64,000 nucleotides of DNA. It comes from Tigriopus japonicus. Taxonomy: Eukaryota; Arthropoda; Copepoda; Harpacticoida; Harpacticidae. The stretch is from contig JAAGOF010000300.1 of assembly GCA_010645155.1 (NCBI GenBank), positions 498,585 to 562,584 on the forward strand. Direction: 5' to 3'. This document shows, one piece after another, positions 39,001 to 50,139 of this stretch. A program made the translations under genes and the position numbers. Numbering within the stretch: the stretch's first letter is position 1; each line of letters begins with the position of its first letter. The notes under the pieces were generated by a model. The model saw nothing but the letters and a program-made list of their open reading frames with translations, searched no databases and was not told where the DNA came from.

Positions 39001-40039
39001 AGTTTCACGACATTGGAGCAAATTTAGGTATTTGCACTGGAACCGGAGCTTGGAGCAATCTCTCCGGATGTCCGGAAAGCATGCTCATGAACGTCACCAA
39101 TGGCCACAATGCCTTAGCCAAAGTGAATGGGCGTGTCTCGATAATGGCCCATTGGTGCAGCGATCCTGCTTTGACACATTCGGTTTTCGCTTGGCCCGGA
39201 TTCTTGACGGCAGCAGGATTATCGTGGAACTCTGCGACTCCTTTTGTAAGAGCTTCATAAGAGAAAAAATGTTACATATCAATCACAAATCAAGTGGATT
39301 TTTGCTTCCATTAGGATTTTATGGAGTCGGTTCTCAAAGACTTGTTAGATTTCCATGTGTTTCGTGATGTTGATCATCCTTGGGGCCAAGTGATCTTAGA
39401 CATTGGACGAGCAGAATCCTACTTGTTCGATCCAATGGCGACCTCCTCGATTTCAAGCTTGCTTCAAATCCTCATTGCTCCGGAGAACGTCAATGTGACA
39501 GCAATAAAAGCCGAACAAATGGGGGTATGAGTTGGTTGAAAGACTGCAGATTGGATTGCCAAAATTAGAACGACCCGTTGTTATGGGCTTGTTATTTCAG
39601 CACGTGATTCAAATGGCCCGCAAATGCCATCTTCAATTGAAAACATTCCTTTCAATACCTAGTGACAAGGGATTGGAGCCCATCTTTCAAGAGTTGCAGC
39701 TCACCACCGACTTGATATCTGTTGCTGCCAAAATCGGCCGAGCTCTAGCAATGGGACCATCGAAATCGAATCTTTTATCAAACTTGGCTCCGACATTCAA
39801 GACGGACATTGCTAATAAGTAAAGCTTTTCTTCTTTACTACATACATCTAAATATGTTGCTATTAAAAAAGTTACTGTTTCTTTCACTCAGGTTAATTGG
39901 TTTGGTGGAGATGTTTAAAGTGCATTGGATTTCGCGATATCACGAGGAGGGCATTGCGGGTTCTGCCCGAGCTTTGAATCGTCTTCTCTCTCAACTTGTG
40001 CCCCAGGAATCCAAGTCAATTATAAAGGACAAACCTTAG
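36022..40039 (+). CDS. Ankyrin-repeat protein with GH20-like module
   Basis: Twelve coding exons: 36022-36216, 36808-36959, 37026-37292, 37360-37561, 37628-38218, 38291-38403, 38508-38654, 38724-38904, 38970-39245, 39315-39524, 39601-39818, 39892-40039. All are GT/AG with matching phases; total 2,700 bp, 899 residues. Residues about 66-204 hold ankyrin repeats (VVRALLQLGADAS; SLLHWAAGF; DGLTPLHEALKRQ; ILIEAGADLNLQ). Residues 273-850 resemble a glycoside hydrolase family 20 enzyme: an N-terminal GH20b-like domain (GDLEGIHYAVMTLLQML), then the TIM-barrel start (RAILLDLNPYGRVPNFDVM; LKINQLQAFI; FCRDRFIDFVPAFD), and late motifs (AHWCSDPALTHSVFAWPG, AAGLSWNS). Where active enzymes have H/N-x-G-x-D-E, it reads MHLGPVLAS (about 558-566), without the Asp-Glu pair, so I infer a pseudoenzyme. 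No signal peptide: cytosolic. Ten of eleven introns are 65-105 bp; the first is 591 bp. Confidence 0.9.
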
Positions 40040-43000
40040 AGTATTGATTGTTTTTTTCCCTATTTATTTTGATTATGTTTGCTTCGATGAATGTTTTGAT
40101 TATTTTTACATAGCTTGAATCGCCTCCATATCAATGTTATTTTTGAGTGCCTTACATTAATTAAATTAAATTAAAATAATTAAACGGCCTTGGTAACAAT
40201 CAGCAATCAAAATTAGGGTTCGATGTTTTCTATCCATGGAATTTTTCGATGGTGATCAGATAGCCGTAATGAGACCGACTTGGTGTTAGCCATGATGAAG
40301 CATTACTCAAGAGGTACTAGGTTCTTGAAGTGAGGTCCATCACTTGCTTGGTCATTGCTCATATTTTCGTTGTCGTTGGAATTCCCTGTAAAGAATACAC
40401 GAGGAAAAAAGAGAGGAAATACAAGTACAGCTCAGGAAGAGAGGACAACAATGGACCGTTCTACCATTTATCGGCATACTCTTCAAACTTAAGTCGAACC
40501 AAGTATTGTGAGCGTACTTGTCAGAGTACCCTAACCTTGATTTGCTTACAGAACAAGTGACCCTTAGAAGACAAATCTGTTCTTTCAAGCGCATGACAAG
40601 CTCTTCGAACTTCTGAAGATGAGAAGAAGACGGCCGTACTTTCAAAGTGTACTATTTATACCCAATGTCGTACTTCCAGTATAGTAAAAATTGGCCAGAA
40701 ATGGCTCTCTTCTCTCTCTTTGTTAAGTCTTATCGATGATATGACTGAAAAGTGTCGAGGTATTGAAATATGACTTTGGACTCGAAACGCTTCTGAAACG
40801 GCATGATATGATCAGCGGTCGTTTGGACTTGGTTAAGAGTCCTTCAAGTTTAGAACTTGTTCCTTCTTGCTTTCCTTCTTGTTTCCTTTGTTTGTAGTGG
40901 ATAATCCAGAGAGTAAAGTAACTATAATAAATCTAGATTAGAATGTTTAAGTGGATGCTTAACTTCTATTTTAAGACTGAGACGGTCCATGGCCTTGCTC
41001 TTCCTTCGTATTAATTTCAAAATTTCACCTCCTGTACTGTGTATCGCGTTATTCCAAGAGAAAGAATCTTCTACTAAGTTCAACGATCTCAGTATAAAGG
41101 TAGGTCTTCTTTGTTGAAAGACAATCAGTGTAAAATCCTGAGCTTGGCCAAGCTCAAAAGATTTTGATGAACCGATTTTTCCACGAATGTTTTGAATTAT
41201 TCAAAAAAAAATTAAGGCAGAGTTTTTTTGCCAGTCTTGGCTATCATTTAAAGATCAAGAAAAGCTCTATTGCTCCTCAAAAGCTACCCAACGAACCGTT
41301 TTAGCTTTACAACAAGATCGACGAACACCTCAAAATATTCCCTTCAACGACTTACCGTGGAATCCCCGTTCTTCTCAGATATCTTAGTACATCTCCTCCA
41401 AATTAGACGCTATTTCCACCGTCCAGTCTGATTCAAGGCAACAACCTGAACCGACAAGCCTTAAGACGCTTCTTCCTTCGTATGTCAGTTCATTTGGGCC
41501 TAAAACGAGAGCATTGTAGCATCTGTAGAAGCATCAAGTACACACATCCTACTCCGCCACCTTGCGCCTTCTCGCAGTCTCAGGCCTCAGGTTTGAATCG
41601 CACCAAATGCGTGCCTCCAACAGACTTGCATCCCAAATTGAGAGATGCCGACCACGATGGTCCAAATTCTGGCCATACTGACGATTATCGCATCAAGAAA
41701 CTCGTTTTGAGATTGCCCTCTTTCTTTCTGACTCTCCAGTTACATAGCAAACAATCGGGTCAATGCCTTTATTCACGTGTATTTCAAGTCCGCTATTACA
41801 TACAGTACATTGAAAGAGCCCATGTTTCACCGTCGATCCAAATTGGCACCAAGCATATCAAGGTGTTTGGATGATGGTTCAAGCGGTTTGACAATTGAAT
41901 TCGTGGGCTTATTTGGAATGAAGGGTTTTGGATGCTGATTCTTTTGACCAATCTGTCTGGAGTTATTACGTGATCTAGTTTTTATCCACCTCGGGTTGCA
42001 ATCATCTGGAACCTGTTCCGTAGATCGTGCCTCTCAAGTCAACTGTTTTTATGAACGACGTACATACTTCAGAACCACTTCTCGTTTCGAGATCGGGGAC
42101 CTGAATCTGAAATGGCTGTACTTCAAGCTTACAAAATGGTTCTTATTTTGTAAGAGGACAGAGGTTGCGGTTAAACAATCTCAAGACAAGAAAAAAGCTG
42201 CATCAATTCTTTGGGGGGCTTGATTCAGGTTTCACTTCAGATGATCTCGTTGGATGATTAAGAGGAATGTCTTCTATCTAGTCTTTGGACTCGATTGATC
42301 AAATTAAAACTTGACCTGGGTTTCCTTTTGGAGGCAAGAATTGGAGACTCTCCACGAAAGACCTCGTGTCTTTCCATGTTGCGTAACAAATCTCGATTAA
42401 TTCTAAGTTTCTTCTCCTATTTTCGAAGGGTTCACCAAAGCCATTTAGACACGGCTAAACCCAAACCCTTTGTCTCCAAAAGCAAGATTATTCAAGGAAT
42501 TAGCAGCATATGATTTAAACAAGTGATATTATCAGGCTAAACTCCTTGCTTTACGAGACAGGTAAAGGGTATCAATGGTTGTTGAGATGTAGCGGTTCTG
42601 AGAATGCATCCCTGTTGGCTTCGAGGCTTCTTTGGAGTAGTTATGCAAAAATCTCGCGCTATGATCCTGACCGCATTTAATGAACGCAAAACTCAAGGAT
42701 TTATGGTTAACGAATTTGCAATTTTTTTTTTAAATTTAACGAAAGATTCAAAGTAGAGAAGTACAAATAGGTTTGTTTATTTGTGATTGCTTAAAAGCAA
42801 TCCAAAGCTGAAACAATTTTCTTAAAGGACAAGTGACTGCGAACATTACGTAGATCCAATTATGAAATACTAATAAAAATATGAACATGGCCATGAGCGA
42901 ATCATGAAGTTGAGAGGCTCTTTGAGCTGGATGAATATTTTGAGGAGCCATCTTTCTTGCTTGGGTCGTTTGATTTACTGCAATGCTTAGGATAACTAAG

Positions 43001-44342
43001 GTCTTTTGGTTCGAATATCCAAACTAAATTAGGATTAATTTTCAAAGCACTAAATCGGTTTGCGCTATAGCATCTTACCAACGTGATGGCTGGAGCTTTG
43101 TTTCAATGTTTCAATGTACATGTACATGAAATGTTTTCAATGTACTCGAATTTTCCCTTTAAAGCTTTACCTAAATACATCAATTAATCCATTCTTGCTT
43201 TAGGACCTCTCTCAGATCGCAGTTTGGTGCTGCATTGTCGCGAAAAATCAATTGATCTTTAATCCACCCCAACCACATTTTCATTCGATAGCTTTTCGAG
43301 TTTGAAAATTTTTGAGATTTATGTGTTCCCCTCAGTTTGACTGGTTCCCGGAAGCCTAATGCTCATTTTTTCAATTTTTTGAAACGATCCAATTTGTGAT
43401 GCATCCGAACTAACTATCAACCAGTTTTCATTTCGACTACCCGAACCTCTCGCAAATTTCATGGGTCTCGATGACCTTGTCATTTATCCACGATGTTTCT
43501 TTTCTTTTCTTTGTGCATCAAAGATCCCGGTTATTGGTTTACCAATTGGCATCTGTTGTTCATTGAACGTAGTCATCACTTGAAGAAGGATAGAATCGCA
43601 TCACACCACGAATAGATTGGGTGGAAATGTCACGTGTGTCCTGTTTGTAAGCAAAGGTTGCTTCTTCAATGTATGCTGTGGATTAGAGTGTGCACGTGTA
43701 TATCAAAAGTTGATGATCCACACTCCATTTATGAAACTCGAGGTGGTTCTGGAGCTTGTAAAACGGTCAAGAAGTTGTACGGAAGTTGGCTCCTCGGCAG
43801 AACTAGTCAATTGAAGCGAGGAGACCTGGATTTAAGTGAGTTTTAGTTTTTTCTAGAGCTCTTATGGGCCAACGCATCCCCTCATCTTGCAATCCCTTAT
43901 TGATGGATCTTTGTACATATAAAATTTATGGTCAACGGGATTTGGCCCAAAAGGTTTTTTTTTTTCATTTCCATAAGTAAAGACAAAAATGAAATCAAGA
44001 TATGGCTGCCATTTTTTGGGCCTATGTGCCCTGTTCTTAGGGCAATTGCCACCAATGGACAGTAATTAGTTCCTTTTTTCGAAAAAGTAAAGGAAATGCC
44101 ATTACATTTCAAACATACTCGTTACTCATTCCTTTTCCCATTCGACTAATTTTGATTTTTCTTCTTTAGGTGTATTTATTCTGTTACACGAGCAACTTTT
44201 TGAAAAACTTTGGAGTCAAAGAATGAAAATTTCGTATGGCTTTATTGGCAAACCTCTTCGAAGTTTTTCCCCAAGAGTACGTATGTACATTCATGAAATG
44301 GACGTCGTTCATCAAATACTTAGTTAAAAAATCCTCGCCATA
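40040..44342. other. Intergenic region with unassigned open frames
   Basis: No recognisable gene. The ankyrin/GH20-like gene ends with an ATTAAA-rich stretch near 40150-40185 rather than a canonical AATAAA. A plus-strand frame is open from about 41409 to 41877 (ATG at 41482, 130 codons, Cys-rich start) without a known domain. Another at 43634-43846 ends near a possible donor (TTTAA|GTGAGT at 43835). Neither is supported enough to call. About 44040-44140 shares repeat words with 26333-26470 and 27310-27430. Confidence 0.4.
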
Positions 44343-45807
44343 CACGGTGCGTCATTTAAATCCGTCGCCATTTTCGAGTGAAGTCATTCATTATATATTC
44401 GGTATAAAATCGATATACTTGAAATTTGGTTTGAGACAAGCCTTGTTACTTGATTAGTAACGGTTGAAAATTGAAGGGAATTGGAGAATCCATGTTCCCA
44501 GGATCTTTGCAAAGGCATGCCATCCTCATTTTAATCCGCGCAGAAAAAAGGACAATTGTGAAGTTTTTAAGCATTGCTAAACCACCCCTGATAACTGTGA
44601 GGGGTATCAGAAACCGGCTTTTTAAGTCCATCTTACTACATCTATAAGGCTTTAGGGAATCGAAAAAGGACCAAAATGGAAGAAAACTGACTGACAAGGT
44701 CCAACAAATGGTGGATGACGATCCCTCGCAAATATGTGCGTCATTTGAATCCACTACAATAGACTTGCCATGGTAAAAAAGCTCTGGCACGTGAATGAGT
44801 GGACCGATCTTCTTCAAAAACTTTTTTCCATTGGTTTCTACGACGCAATGGAGCAATTTTTATTTCGATAAATTGGCCACTGTTGCTTCAAGGAAGCTCA
44901 ATTTGCGCCAAATTTTGATTGAATTAGCACCAAGGGATTCTCATCCAATTAGTTTGGGACCTTGTCAGCTAGGTTTTTATTCTTTTTGGTTCTTTCGTGT
45001 ATTTTCTGATACCCAGCAGTCTCATAGTTGTAACTAAACTCAATGTGCCGGTCTCTGATATTCCTTCCAGTTCTCAGAGGCACTTAAGTAAGGCTCAGAA
45101 ATCTCACAATTACCCATAGATCCACTTTGGATTAGAATGAAGATGGCATGCCTTTACGAAAGATTCTGGGAACATAAATTCTCCAAATTTTCCCAATTTC
45201 CGAACAACTGACAGTCAAGTTTGTGTATTGTTTCACACAAATTTCAGTTACGAAGTTTGAATGTATAATGAATAGGGGTGCAGATTTCGGGCAAAAAAGA
45301 TTTTATGCCCAAAAACATGTTTATTTGCTATTTGTTAGCTTTTAATGTTTATTTGCCATTTTTCATTTTATTTGCCATTTTTGGGCAAATAAATACAAAA
45401 TTTGTAGTTTTTTGGCCAAATCAATGCAAAAATTGTCTTTTTTGTACAAAAACAGGAACAAAATATTGCCCAAAATGTTTTCTTGAAAGGATAAATTGAT
45501 TATTCATGGGAATAAAAATATTTTCTCTTAAATATTCAGACACTTGCCTTCCACTTTTTTGTCGGTGAAACATAATGCTCATTTTCCAATTTTAGTGGCC
45601 AGTTTTGTTATATTTTGGTAAATTTTCGCGTCTATTTGCCATTTTATTTGCCATTTCTTTGTTTAGTTGCCATTTTATTTGACAATTTGGACGCTTTTAT
45701 TCGCCATTTTTGGAGCCTAAAAGGTATGTTTCATTTGCCAGAAATCTGCACCCTTAATAATGAATGACTTCACACCAAAGTGGCGGCGGATTTAATGACG
45801 CACGGTG
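44343..45807. mobile_element. Fold-back Tc1/mariner-like element with nested MITE
   Basis: The ends CACGGTGCGTCATTTAAATC and CACCGTGCGTCATTAAATCC (the latter reverse-complemented) are each flanked by TA (44341-44342, 45808-45809). The inverted arms extend inward about 290 bp: 44343-44640 pairs with about 45040-45264 plus 45757-45807. The right arm is split by a hAT-type MITE (45273-45756). Without it the element is about 970 bp. No transposase is readable; a 136-codon minus frame (44446-44856) spans arm and loop and is not transposase-like. Confidence 0.8.
45273..45756. mobile_element. hAT-type MITE, 484 bp, 8-bp target duplication
   Basis: Terminal inverted repeats TAGGGGTGCAGATTTC / TAAGGGTGCAGATTTC (the right one reverse-complemented). 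It is flanked by a perfect 8-bp direct repeat ATAATGAA at 45265-45272 and 45757-45764, the hallmark of hAT insertions. The interior is AT-rich with repeated TTTGCCATTTT-like words and no coding capacity. It interrupts the right arm of the 44343-45807 element, so it is the younger insertion. Confidence 0.9.
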
Positions 45808-45809
45808 TA

Positions 45810-48502
45810 GTCCCAATTTTATCTTTGGTCTGTTCTTTGAAATGTAAATGGTTTTGTATTGATTTCCCCACATAATTTTAAAAGTAGCGACCTAGTCTAA
45901 TTTACAGCAATAAAGAAAAATTGTTCCTGGTTGGTTTTTGGGTCTAGAAAATGTCGAGATGTGTTTGTGTATTTCGATTCAATGTGCTTGGCCATTTGAA
46001 ACGCAGCTATTCTTTTCCTTTTGACTTCACTACTTCAGTGCAATGCGTAAATATGAAGAGGCAAACGATACTCTCTGTTCTAATTCTCCAGCCTTAAACT
46101 ACAAATGATTAGTCATCTAACGAGCACATATTACCTTTACTACCTATACTAACCCCCGAAACTAAGAATCTTTCAATCTCTAGAAGATCCTAATCCAGGA
46201 GCTTCAAACTAAAGGATCACGGACCCACCATTGAGTTAGGATGAGGTTTGTTCACTCACTTTTTTTTATCTTACTGGTGCTCTCTAAAGGTCAACGCGTA
46301 AAGGACGAGTGGACGCGCTTTAGCATAATTGTTCCCTCGACAAGAAAAGAGCAAAAGTATTGAAAGCACGAGGGCATAAAGGCGTGTTCAATTGTCTTTT
46401 GTAACACCCGCTCTGATGAGATCATGTACGCATGTATGCTTCGGCCTCTTTGTCAAGTCTGGACAATGACAAGGTTCGAAAATGATCGTAATTGCTCAGA
46501 AGACACATGAAGAACTCGTGCTTTTCTTTCATGACAACAAGGTTGTCACTCAGGGAAGAAGTAACTCCATGTTCTAAAAGTACAGAGATCTTCTATGTCA
46601 GATCTCAAGCAAACGTGGAAAAAGTCGTGAGAACGAGTAGGAGAGATATCATATTGGCAATATGGCCGGGAACATGTGGTTGGGGTTGACGCAAAAGGTG
46701 GCGTCGTTCGTTGTCGTTGAGCACGTTTTGTTTAAATGTCTTCTCGCTCGCTTTGTCTTTGTTCATTTGTATTCGAGACGCATGAATGAATGGATGGATG
46801 GATGAATAGATGTAAAGCAACTTCTTTCGATGGATGAACAAATGGACGGACGAATAGATGTAAGCAGGAAGACTGTCCAAAAGTTTTACTCGCCTAATTA
46901 ACTTTACGAGAATGCAACCGAGCAAATGTGTGCTATTTTGCTCCAGGTTTCATACCGGTTATTCATTTGATTACGTTTTAACGCTATTCATGACGCAAAA
47001 GATCATTTTGCAATTTTTTTAAACTCATTAACCTATAAACCTATTACATATTATCCCATATATTTTTGTCCTCTAAGGTCTCATTGTAGCAAACTGAAAT
47101 GAAAACTGTACTGGAAAACTAAAACTATTCTTGAACGTTACTTTTTAAGATTGGTGTGATAGTGCAAAATTGTAGTTATTGACCGGGTTAGGCCATTTTG
47201 TTTGAACGGGGTTTCAATGAGAAATGAGAAATATTGAGTTAGGATTTTATTCTATCCTTTTAGAGCTGTTCTCAAATCAAAACAGATGTTTCAAGTCCAA
47301 AACTCGATTGGAAAAGGTCCAAAACCACCTCCAAACATGGCATGATTTTTCTCGAGGATCATATCTTAAGAATGGAGAAACCCAATTGATTTGCATATTT
47401 TATTATTTCATCATTGATAAACTAAGAATTGGAAAAAGGCTAACAGTTGGTAAAAATGATTTCAAATGATCCAACAAGGTCATACAGCCGTCATGATGCT
47501 AATTTTGATTAGCAAGGTTAATTTTAGATCTGAAAAAAAAAGCCAAAAATACCTAATGAGAAACAAAAAAAGTAAAGTTTCCTTTGCTTGTCTTTTAGAT
47601 CCTAATTTCACCTAACGTCTCTTCATTTCGCTTATTAGATATGACTCATTTTCCATATCAAATTTGGAGGCTACTAGTATTCACTACAACCACCGAAAAA
47701 TTGCTAATTTACATTCTAGGAAAGACAGTTGATTTCGATCCAAAAGACTCTATTGGGGAATTTTCAATTCTTTTCTATAGACGTACGATCCATTCAATAA
47801 GAATACACCAAAATGAAGGTGTTGTAGATGTTGGCCCGTGAAATTTGTGAACCATTCACAGGAAAACTACATAATCTCTTTTTGTTGAAGGGCTCTAGAA
47901 ACCTACGAAACTGAAGGCTTGACCAAAACCACTCGTTACTTAATTGTTGTCAAATGCATTTTCCTTTTAGTGGGGACTTGAACAATTCTACCTTTTATGT
48001 TACTGAATGCATAAAAGATCCAATCCTTCAGGATCCAGAGTACATTTGATCATGTAATGATCTAAGCAACACACTAATGAATTGAGCTTTGGTCTTAAAG
48101 CCTTCAAAGAAGTTTTTTGCTTGCCAAAACATTTGATGCACATCGCAATGAAGTTAGTTACCTTTAGTAGAAAATTGGGCCTCGCTCACAAATGGCCGAA
48201 ATTCCACTCTAAAGTTAAAAATGACTTTGAAGTCAAGGCCCACTATCGACAAATTGGAATGATCAAGACCCACGGTGGCAATTGCATGCATTGATTGATT
48301 TCATAAAATTGCTTCGGTGCACCCAACATCCCAAGGTTCAAATGTTTTTAATAGCTTTATGTTGTGGTCAGCCTTCACGTGGCTAAAAATATACAAACGC
48401 TTTGTTGCAATTTGACCTGTTTTCTGTCATTGATTGCTCCATAGGATCGACGACGATACAGATTATTAGCAAAGGGTATGCCAAAATTGTAAGTCTTTCC
48501 TA
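45810..48502. other. Intergenic region
   Basis: No coding frame with a recognisable domain. It contains ATGG/ATGA-type short repeats near 46783-46815. Otherwise I see nothing specific. Confidence 0.4.
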
Positions 48503-49373
48503 CAGGGTTGGGCACATCTATTGTCAAAATTTTCAACACTAGTTTAGAGAATGAAAACGATGTTGTACAATATTGTAAAGCATTTCACGTGAAAATTCAG
48601 ACAAATTTATATAGGAGTATTCAATTGAACCGCAATTGGCGGCAACAACACGTTCTACACGACCAAAAAGATTGGCATGCCCTGGCAACCTCCGCGGAAG
48701 CCAGGTCGGGGGAGGCCTTGGTGATGGAGCGCTTTAGGAATTTCAGGTTGATGTGGTGGGTCTTGAAAGCCCATCTTCACCAAAAGAAGCCTGCCGCCGT
48801 TATGGTTCTTGAGTTCATCAGCAACGAGGGCCATGTCATGAAGTCCCACATCTTCAGCGTCGGCCTGAAAGTGAACCAGGAGGTTTACCAAAAAGTTACT
48901 CGAAGATGTCGTGTTGCCGTGGAGGGTATCCTGCGTTGGTGGAAGGTCTTACACCTTCCAGCAGGACTCAACCCTTGCCCATAAGGCCAAGGAGACCATT
49001 GCCTGGATGACTGAGAATTTCCACCACTTCTGGGATCCCAACTCATGGCCTCCAAACTCCCCAAACTTGAACCCATGGGACTTCTGCTTGTAGGGGAGGA
49101 TGGAGGCCATGGCTTGAAAGTCACACCATAACATCCCAAAAGCGCTCCATCACCAAGGCCCCCGCCGACCTGGCTTCCGCGGAGGTTGCCAGGGCATACC
49201 AATCTTTCCGTGGCCGTGTAGAACGTGTTGTTGCCGGCAATGGCGGTTCAAGTGAATAATCCTATATAAATTCGTCTGAATTTTCACGTGAAATGCCTTA
49301 CAATATTGTACAACCTCGTTTACACTCTCTAAACTGCTGTTGAAAATTTTGACAATAGATGTGCCCAACCCTG
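48503..49373. mobile_element. Rearranged mariner-like element with 235 bp inverted ends
   Basis: It begins CAGGGTTGGGCACATCTATT and ends with the reverse complement (GTGCCCAACCCTG), each end flanked by TA (48501-48502, 49374-49375). The two ends are inverted copies over about 235 bp, much longer than usual mariner TIRs, because both carry the transposase 3' coding end. The centre holds the C-terminal half of a transposase on the plus strand. The 5' half (helix-turn-helix and first Asp) is missing, so the element is a non-autonomous derivative. Confidence 0.9.
48740..49258 (+). pseudogene. 3' half of a mariner-type transposase
   Basis: Read in two frames: NEGHVMKSHIFSVGLKVNQE, then after a frameshift TFQQDSTLAHKAKETIAWM (second catalytic Asp in QQD), and WPPNSPNLNPWDF (third-Asp region, where the usual PDLNPLD reads PNLNPWD). 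Then a stop and the expected C-terminus with RTCCCRQW in a further frame. The N-terminal DNA-binding part is absent, replaced on the left by an inverted copy of the C-terminal segment (minus strand, about 48600-48735). Confidence 0.85.
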
Positions 49374-49491
49374 TATGCATTAACTCCGTTAATGCTCTCG
49401 GTGATAAAAAATGTCTAACTTTCATTGCACTCGAATATCAGAGTCAAGAGATATTGGATTTAAAAACTCAGGCTCAAAACTGCGTCAATTA

Positions 49492-50139
49492 GACATGCAC
49501 AAGGTTGCTTCAAGTGAGCGTCTTAAATCATTCCGCGGGCGGCAAAACAAGGCCGTTGGCTGTGCCGAGTTGCTCAGCCCATTTTGGCGAATCCAAGTTT
49601 TTCCCATTTTAACGTGCATTTGATGATTCTAGGTCCCTGGAAACGATCGGTATTTCACTTAAAAATACCTTGGCTGGAATTGGGTCAATAATATGCAAAA
49701 AATATTATTAGGGTGATTGATAAAAAATCAAGTAAGCAAGCCTTGTGCTATTGCAAAAATAGGACTTAACAGTGATCCAAACACTAATTTAAAGATGCTG
49801 ATTTATTCAGTGGGTTCCAAAGAATCGTTTCAATTTTTCAAAATACTTTGCGTACAGAGAAATGCAAAATTTTTTCATGCTTCTTTCTGTTAAGATCTAA
49901 TCTTTTCTGTATCATTTTCTAGCAAACAAATTGGGCATATTTTCAACCAAGTGAAAGCAGAGGGATCAAAACGTAAAATTTAGATCGTTTCCAGGGACCT
50001 AGAATCATCAAATGCTCTTTAAAATGGGAAAAACTAGGATTCGCCAAAATGGGCTGAGCAATGTAGCATAGCCAACGGCCCTGTTTTGCCGCCCGCGGAA
50101 TAATTTAAAACGCTCACTTGAAGCAACCTTATACATGTC
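49492..50139. mobile_element. Fold-back (long-TIR) MITE, family A copy 2
   Basis: Left end GACATGCACAAGGTTGCTTC, right end its approximate reverse complement. Arms and loop both match the copy at 34786-35443 with scattered substitutions and short indels. It lies only about 120 bp downstream of the rearranged mariner. No coding capacity. Confidence 0.85.

Noticed and set aside
43634..43846. Possible internal exon ending at a GTGAGT donor
   Set aside because: No convincing acceptor upstream and no partner exon downstream.
44446..44856. 136-codon minus-strand frame in the fold-back element
   Set aside because: It spans arm and loop and lacks HTH or DDE-type motifs, so it is not a transposase.
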